Source: Pelotomaculum thermopropionicum SI
GTDB lineage: Bacteria; Bacillota; Desulfotomaculia; Desulfotomaculales; Pelotomaculaceae
Length of the DNA: 64,000 nt
Assembly: GCA_000010565.1 (NCBI GenBank)
Contig: AP009389.1
Coordinates: 992,001-1,056,000, forward strand
Direction: 5' to 3'
Part shown: positions 59,446-64,000 of the stretch, piece after piece
Position numbering within the stretch: the first letter of the stretch is position 1
Layout: each line of letters begins with the position of its first letter
Notes under the pieces: generated by a model
Databases searched by the model: none
What the model saw: the letters and a program-made list of their open reading frames with translations, nothing else
Told to the model about the DNA's origin: nothing
Translations under genes and position numbers: made by a program

Positions 59446-59553
59446 TTCGGTAGTCGGTAGTGAGTAGTCAGTAGTCAGATTAAGAAGGAATTCGGCTAAA
59501 GCCGAATTCCCACAAGCAATCCGGCAACAGACTACCGACTACTGACTACCGAA
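59446..59553 (+). mobile_element. Intervening sequence in 23S helix 25 (short form)
   Basis: Lies between the segment CCTACGAGCAGTCAGAGCCC and GGGTGATGGCGTAC, the region of helix 25. The ends are inverted repeats of TAGTC units (TTCGGTAGTCGGTAG against CTACTGACTACCGAA). The centre has the GGAATTCGGC/GCCGAATTCC hairpin and the AATCCGGC segment shared with the spacer element. It would form one long stem and probably be cut out by RNase III. Confidence 0.85.
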
Positions 59554-60060
59554 GGGTGATGGCGTACTTTTTGTAGAACGGACCGGCGAGTTGCTTCTAG
59601 CGGGCGAGGTTAAGCGTGGCACACGCGGAGCCGCAGCGAAAGCGAGTCTTAAAAGGGCGGTATAGTCCGCTGGAGCAGACCCGAAACCGGGTGATCTACC
59701 CATGTCCAGAGTGAAGCTAAAGTAAAGTTTAGTGGAGGCTCGAACCGACCGTCGTTGAAAAGGCGGCGGATGAGGTGTGGGTAGGGGTGAAATGCCAATC
59801 GAACCCGGAAATAGCTGGTTCTCCCCGAAATAGCTTTAGGGCTAGCCCTGGTAATGAATACCGGAGGTAGAGCACTGAATGGGCTAGGGGCCTTCACCGG
59901 TTACCGAACCCAATCAAACTCCGAATGCCGGGTATTTGGATACCAGGAGTCAGACTGCGGGTGCTAAGATTCGTAGTCGAGAGGGAAACAGCCCAGACCG
60001 TCAGCTAAGGTCCCCAAGGCAGGCTAAGTGGGGAAGGATGTGGAGTTGCCCGGACAACCA

Positions 60061-60092
<32 letters not shown>

Positions 60093-60173
60093 GAGTGCGT
60101 AATAGCTCACTGGTCAAGTGGCTCTGCGCCGAAAATGTAGCGGGGCTAAAGCCTGCCACCGAAGCTACGGATT

Positions 60174-60607
60174 TCAGTAGTCAGTAGTGAGTAGTCAGTA
60201 GTCGGAGAGAGAGAATTGGGAGGATACAAGAAACTTGAAGTATATAATAGGTCATATCAGATGGCCTTACGAGTACACAAGTTAACCCAAGACTTTCCAT
60301 CACATGAAAGGCATGAATTAGGGAGTCAACTTCGAAGAGCAGCAGTATCAATAGTACTAAACATAGCAGAAGGATATGGCAGAGTAAAATCGGAGAAAGA
60401 GTTCATGCACTTTCTTAGAAATGCATTAGGTTCATGCAACGAAACAAGAGTGTTAATAGACCTCGTTAAAGACTTGGGATATATAGATAGTCAGATACAC
60501 TCTGAACTGAGTCAAGAATACGAGATAGTAAGCAAACAAATATATCGACTCAGAGAAGCATGGACTAAAGAATAACCGACTACAGACAACTGACCACTGA
60601 CTACTGA
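60174..60607 (+). mobile_element. Intervening sequence in 23S helix 45 (long form, with ORF)
   Basis: Lies between CACCGAAGCTACGGAT and GGTAGGGGAGCGTTC, the region of helix 45. The first 32 bases (TCAGTAGTCAGTAGTGAG and on) are complementary to the last 32 (ending CACTGACTACTGA) with about six mismatches. Between them is a complete S23-protein gene. The insert is more AT-rich than the flanking rRNA. Confidence 0.92.
60216..60575 (+). CDS. S23 four-helix-bundle protein encoded in a 23S intervening sequence
   Basis: 119 residues from TTG 60216 after GGAGAGAGAG. The family signature SQLRRAAVSIVLNIAEGYGR is at about 46-65. The rest is helical (YNRSYQMALRVHKLTQDF, EFMHFLRNALGSCNETRVLIDLVKDLGY, EYEIVSKQIYRLREAW). 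Such proteins are encoded in 23S inserts of Leptospira, Coxiella and others; their job is unknown. The codon use is AT-rich, unlike the host genes, so the insert is probably acquired. Confidence 0.93.
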   Translation: MGGYKKLEVYNRSYQMALRVHKLTQDFPSHERHELGSQLRRAAVSIVLNIAEGYGRVKSEKEFMHFLRNALGSCNETRVLIDLVKDLGYIDSQIHSELSQEYEIVSKQIYRLREAWTKE

Positions 60608-60774
60608 GATGGTAGGGGAGCGTTCTGTATGCGGCGAAGCTATACCGTAAGGAGTAGTGGAGCGTACAGAAGCGAGAATGCCGGTATAAGTAAGCGAAAA
60701 GGCAGGTGAGAATCCTGCCCGCCGAAAGCCTAAGGTTTTCTGGGGAAGGGTCGTCCGCCCAGAGTAAGCCGGGG

Positions 60775-60807
<33 letters not shown>

Positions 60808-61073
60808 GAATCGGTTGATAATCCGATGCCACTGGCGGCCGTTTGAAGGATGGGGTGACACAGGAGGGAAGGCTGAGCGTGCGGTTGGAAAGGCACGTCC
60901 AAGGCGGTAGGGTGGAAGGCAGGCAAAACCGTCTTCCGTAGAGCCTGAGAGCCGAAGGGGAGCGAAAATAAGTAGCGAAGCAGCCCGTGCCCATACTGTC
61001 AAGAAAAACCTCTAACGAGGCTTAGCCGGTGCCCGTACCGCAAACCGACACAGGTAGGCGGGGTGAGAATCCT

Positions 61074-61105
<32 letters not shown>

Positions 61106-61331
61106 CGGCAAAATGACCCCGTAACTTCGGGAGAAGGGGTGCCCCGTTAGCGTGAAGTACCGAGCGTATGGAGCGCGAGGGGGCCGCAGAGAAAGGGCCC
61201 AAGCGACTGTTTACCAAAAACACAGGTCCCTGCCAAATCGAAAGATGACGTATAGGGGCTGACGCCTGCCCGGTGCTGGAAGGTTAAGGGGAGGGGTTAG
61301 CGGCAACGCGAAGCTCTGAACCGAAGCCCCA

Positions 61332-61416
<85 letters not shown>

Positions 61417-61664
61417 TTTGGGCGCTGTCTCGACGAGGGGCTCGGCGAACTTGTAATACCCGTGAAGATGCGGGTTACCTGCGACAGGACAGAAAGACCC
61501 CGTGGAGCTTTACTGCAACCTGATATTGGGTTTTGGTATTGCATGTACAGGATAGGTGGGAGGCTGAGATACCAGGACGCCAGTTTTGGTGGAGCCGTCG
61601 TTGGGATACCACCCTTGGAGTATTGAAGCTCTAACACAGCGCCGTGAAACCGGTGCGTGGACAG

Positions 61665-61700
<36 letters not shown>

Positions 61701-61706
61701 CAAAAG

Positions 61707-61740
<34 letters not shown>

Positions 61741-61808
61741 TTGGAAATCGCGCGTTAGAGTGTAAAGGCAGAAGGGAGCTTGACAGCGAGACATACAGGT
61801 CGAGCTGG

Positions 61809-61839
<31 letters not shown>

Positions 61840-61857
61840 TTGAGTGGAAGAGCCGTC

Positions 61858-61910
<53 letters not shown>

Positions 61911-61911
61911 C

Positions 61912-61966
<55 letters not shown>

Positions 61967-61970
61967 TAGT

Positions 61971-62007
<37 letters not shown>

Positions 62008-62012
62008 TACGT

Positions 62013-62055
<43 letters not shown>

Positions 62056-62082
62056 TCGCAGGCGCAGGAAACTTGAGAGGAG

Positions 62083-62113
<31 letters not shown>

Positions 62114-62172
62114 AGACCGCTGGTGTACCAGTTGTTCCGCCAGGAGCAGCGCTGGGTAGCCAAGTCTGGACG

Positions 62173-62205
<33 letters not shown>

Positions 62206-62381
62206 CCCCTCGAGATGAGGTTTCCCACAGTGTTAAGCTGGTAAGACCCCTGGCAGACTACCAGGTAGATAGGCCGGAGGTGTAAGCTGGGCAACCAGTT
62301 GAGCTGACCGGTACTAATAGGTCGAGGGCTTGACCTTAAAAAGCTTGCTTGCGAGAGCGCTGTGCAGTTTTGAGAGAACGC

Positions 62382-62454
62382 GGGTCAGGCTTAATGATTC
62401 TTAAAATTTTTTGCAAATAGGTTTAAGATTTTTAAGAATCATTAGGTCCGACCC
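62382..62454 (+). other. Long processing-stalk hairpin between 23S and 5S rRNA
   Basis: A 15-bp perfect stem (TAATGATTCTTAAAA, 62392-62406, with TTTTAAGAATCATTA, 62430-62444) is extended by GGGTC/GACCC. It could guide RNase cleavage between the two rRNAs. Confidence 0.75.
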
Positions 62455-62465
62455 TTAAGAAAAGT

Positions 62466-62584
62466 TTCTGGTGACGATATCGGAGGGGGTACACCCGTTC
62501 CCATCCCGAACACGGTAGTTAAGCCCTCCAGAGCCGATGGTACTTGGGGCGAAGGCCCCCGGGAGAGTAGGTCGTCGCCAGAAA
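62466..62584 (+). rRNA. rrf: 5S ribosomal RNA
   Basis: The closing stem TTCTGGTGACG/CGTCGCCAGAA and the CCCATCCCGAACACGG loop define a 5S rRNA of about 118 bases. Ends are approximate. Confidence 0.95.
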
Positions 62585-62588
62585 AATT

Positions 62589-62620
62589 TTTAACCCCATG
62601 GCATTGCCGTGGGGTTTTAA
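62589..62620 (+). terminator. Terminator of the rRNA operon
   Basis: AACCCCATGGC, ATT loop, GCCGTGGGGTT, then TTT. Confidence 0.8.
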
Positions 62621-62701
62621 CTTGTTTTAAACTAAAAAGTGTATAAAAACATAGGGGAAGGGAGAGAGAGAGAAACGGACGGCGGTTTGGAAAGGGGCAA
62701 G

Positions 62702-63076
62702 TTGCGCCTGGAAAGGGATGCTTTTGCCCGGTATCTCGGCATTGTGATTGATGAAATAAAACCCGGTTATGCCCGTGCAACCATGAAGGTTACAAAAGAG
62801 CTGTTAAACGGGACCGGGATCACCCACGGAAGCGCCGTGTTCGCCCTGGCGGACATAGCATTTGCCGCTGCCAGCAATTCACACGGGCCTGAAGCAGTCG
62901 GTTTGAACGTGAATATAAATTATCTGAAAGCTACCAGAGAAGGTGCAACATTAACGGCCGTTGCCAGGGAGGAGAATTTGACAAGAAGAACGGGTGTCTA
63001 CCGGATGGAAGTGATGGATGAAACCGGTGTTCTGGTGGCCGTGGCGGAGGGCCTGGTTTACCGGCGGAATGATTAA
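62702..63076 (+). CDS. PaaI-type hotdog thioesterase
   Basis: 124 residues from TTG 62702, four bases after AAAGGGG; longer in-frame starts (TTG 62687, GTG 62639) lack good ribosome sites. The hotdog fold contains NGTGITHGSAVFALADIAFAAASN, the PaaI active-site helix, and LNVNINYLKATREG. It hydrolyses acyl- or aryl-CoA thioesters; substrate unknown. Stand-alone gene after the rRNA operon. Confidence 0.88.
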   Translation: MRLERDAFARYLGIVIDEIKPGYARATMKVTKELLNGTGITHGSAVFALADIAFAAASNSHGPEAVGLNVNINYLKATREGATLTAVAREENLTRRTGVYRMEVMDETGVLVAVAEGLVYRRND

Positions 63077-63090
63077 ATCAAAAAGAAAAT

Positions 63091-63120
63091 CCCCTTTATT
63101 TGCATAAAGGGGCTTATGTT
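63091..63120. terminator. Bidirectional terminator
   Basis: CCCCTTTAT and ATAAAGGGG form a 9-bp stem, with T-rich sequence on both strands, between the convergent thioesterase and LysM genes. Confidence 0.75.
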
Positions 63121-63123
63121 TTC

Positions 63124-63999
63124 TTATAAACCGGCGGCTCTGCGAACTGCCGCCTGGTGGTCGGGGTCGATCCTGTTGGTTTCGTGGGTGCGGCTGTTCA
63201 GAAAATGAAGGTCGAAGTGGCCGTCAAAGTCGTTGCCGTAAATATCCTGGCTTGTCCCGTGCGGCATTCCGGCCATTGAGCAGGCAATAGCCCGGCCGTT
63301 TAAGAGAAGTACCGCCGGTCTGCGGTCCCAGCTCCACTCGCCTCCAAAAACTTCTTTCATTATCCGGGAGTCTTCTGCGGTAAGGGGCTCGCAATCGGCA
63401 TGGTTGGTTCCAAACAGGCGGTATATTTGGAACTGTCTTCCTGTTTTAAAGTCCTGCAGGTATGCCGTGCTGCCTCTGGGGAACAGCTCGTCCACCTCTG
63501 ACCAGTCGACCGGTTCCACGGTTATCGACCGCTTTTCTTTCCCGGAGGAAGGTACGGCCGGGCGGGAAGCGGAACCTCTGCTTACCGGCTGGTAGGCGGC
63601 TGATGTGCCGGGTATAACCAGCACTTGCCCGACCTGCAGCATATCGGACTCCAGGCCGTTAGCTTCTTTAATCGCTTCTACGGTGGTTCCGGTTTTGCTG
63701 GCAATCAACCAGAGGCAGTCTCCGCTGGTTACGGTGTAACAGGCCGTTGCGCTGTTGCTGCCGTAATTGTCTTGAGCGGAAGACGGCTCCCCAGGAATGA
63801 TCAGGTTTTGCCCTACTTGAATAAAATCAGAGTTCAGGCCGTTTAACTCTTTTAGGGTTTCCACGGTGGTTCCGTACCTGCCGGCAATCAGCCAGAGGCA
63901 GTCCCCCTCGGCTACTGTGTAGGTAAACGAGCCGGCTGCAGCGGCGGTCCCGGGAAAGCAAGCGCTGAAAGATGCGGCTGAAATCAGCGCGCTTAACAT
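63124..63999 (-). CDS. Exported protein with two LysM domains, start probably beyond the window
   Basis: At least 291 residues. A hydrophobic segment (LSALISAASFSACFPGTAAAA) without a basic N-region suggests the true start of the signal peptide lies past base 64000. Two LysM domains follow (YTVAEGDCLWLIAGRYGTT and YTVTSGDCLWLIASKTGTT). A C-terminal domain of about 140 residues (WSEVDELFPRGSTAYLQDF, HADCEPLTAEDSRIMKEVFGGEWSW, GHFDLHFLNSRTH) is of no family I can name. Likely binds peptidoglycan outside the cell. Confidence 0.8.
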   Translation of the reverse strand: MLSALISAASFSACFPGTAAAAGSFTYTVAEGDCLWLIAGRYGTTVETLKELNGLNSDFIQVGQNLIIPGEPSSAQDNYGSNSATACYTVTSGDCLWLIASKTGTTVEAIKEANGLESDMLQVGQVLVIPGTSAAYQPVSRGSASRPAVPSSGKEKRSITVEPVDWSEVDELFPRGSTAYLQDFKTGRQFQIYRLFGTNHADCEPLTAEDSRIMKEVFGGEWSWDRRPAVLLLNGRAIACSMAGMPHGTSQDIYGNDFDGHFDLHFLNSRTHETNRIDPDHQAAVRRAAGL

Positions 64000-64000
64000 T

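Overview
The window looks like part of the chromosome of an anaerobic, spore-forming Firmicute of the Desulfotomaculum/Pelotomaculum type (Peptococcaceae). The evidence is consensus sigma-A promoters, frequent TTG and GTG starts, sporulation and cortex-lysis type genes (YunB, SleB-like), DnaD/DnaC-type helicase loading, [FeFe]-hydrogenase maturases, part of the Wood-Ljungdahl methyl branch, a fumarate reductase/succinate dehydrogenase, and siroheme-dependent heme synthesis. Naming the organism is inference from gene content.

Layout. 1-2000: a QueG-like iron-sulfur gene cut by the window edge, a hicAB toxin-antitoxin pair with a consensus promoter over a palindrome, a frameshifted phage-type HTH gene, and a selenocysteine tRNA. 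2350-13250: one long + strand operon (prenyl diphosphate synthase, precorrin-2 dehydrogenase, hemA, hemC, cobA-hemD fusion, ahbC, hemB, ahbD, ahbA, ahbB, hemL). It covers nearly the whole route from glutamyl-tRNA through siroheme to heme b. 13280-19110: a strong promoter, a leader ending in a terminator with a competing antiterminator, then a TM1266-type regulator, aspA, hydF, hydE and hydG. 19130-23400: rex and a YjbQ protein on +, then DUF711, ACT, patatin and DUF1540 genes on -. 23500-28350: small ORFs, tRNA-Leu, a LOG-like gene, a tRNA-Pro-Gln-Lys operon, a radical SAM protein and an HTH regulator.

28470-38910: a small siroheme-type reductase with a Cys-rich partner and a tandem HD/HD-GYP protein, then cooC, acsC, acsV, acsD, acsE, metV, metF (no acsA or acsB here). 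38929-49150: gap, a folded intergenic element, pckA, dnaD-like and dnaC-like genes, and cell-envelope genes. 49890-53200: sdhCAB (diheme quinone type). 53460-56440: D-aminopeptidase, tyrS, yunB. 56590-62620: one rRNA operon (16S, 23S, 5S; no tRNA in the spacer). 62700-64000: a thioesterase and a LysM protein.

The genes fit together: the heme operon can supply heme to the diheme SdhC and siroheme to the small sulfite-reductase-like protein; hydEFG and Rex point to NADH-linked hydrogen metabolism; CFeSP/AcsE/MetVF give one-carbon chemistry.

The most unusual region is the rRNA operon. Both classical intervening-sequence sites of 23S rRNA (helices 25 and 45) are occupied, and the helix 45 insert carries an S23 four-helix-bundle protein gene. 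The inserts, and an element in the 16S-23S spacer, share ends built from a 7-base repeat (TAGTCAG). The spacer element and the helix 25 insert are nearly the same 108-base hairpin. The 16S V1 loop is also enlarged. This looks like one family of rRNA-targeting mobile hairpins with a long, protein-coding form and a short, non-coding form.
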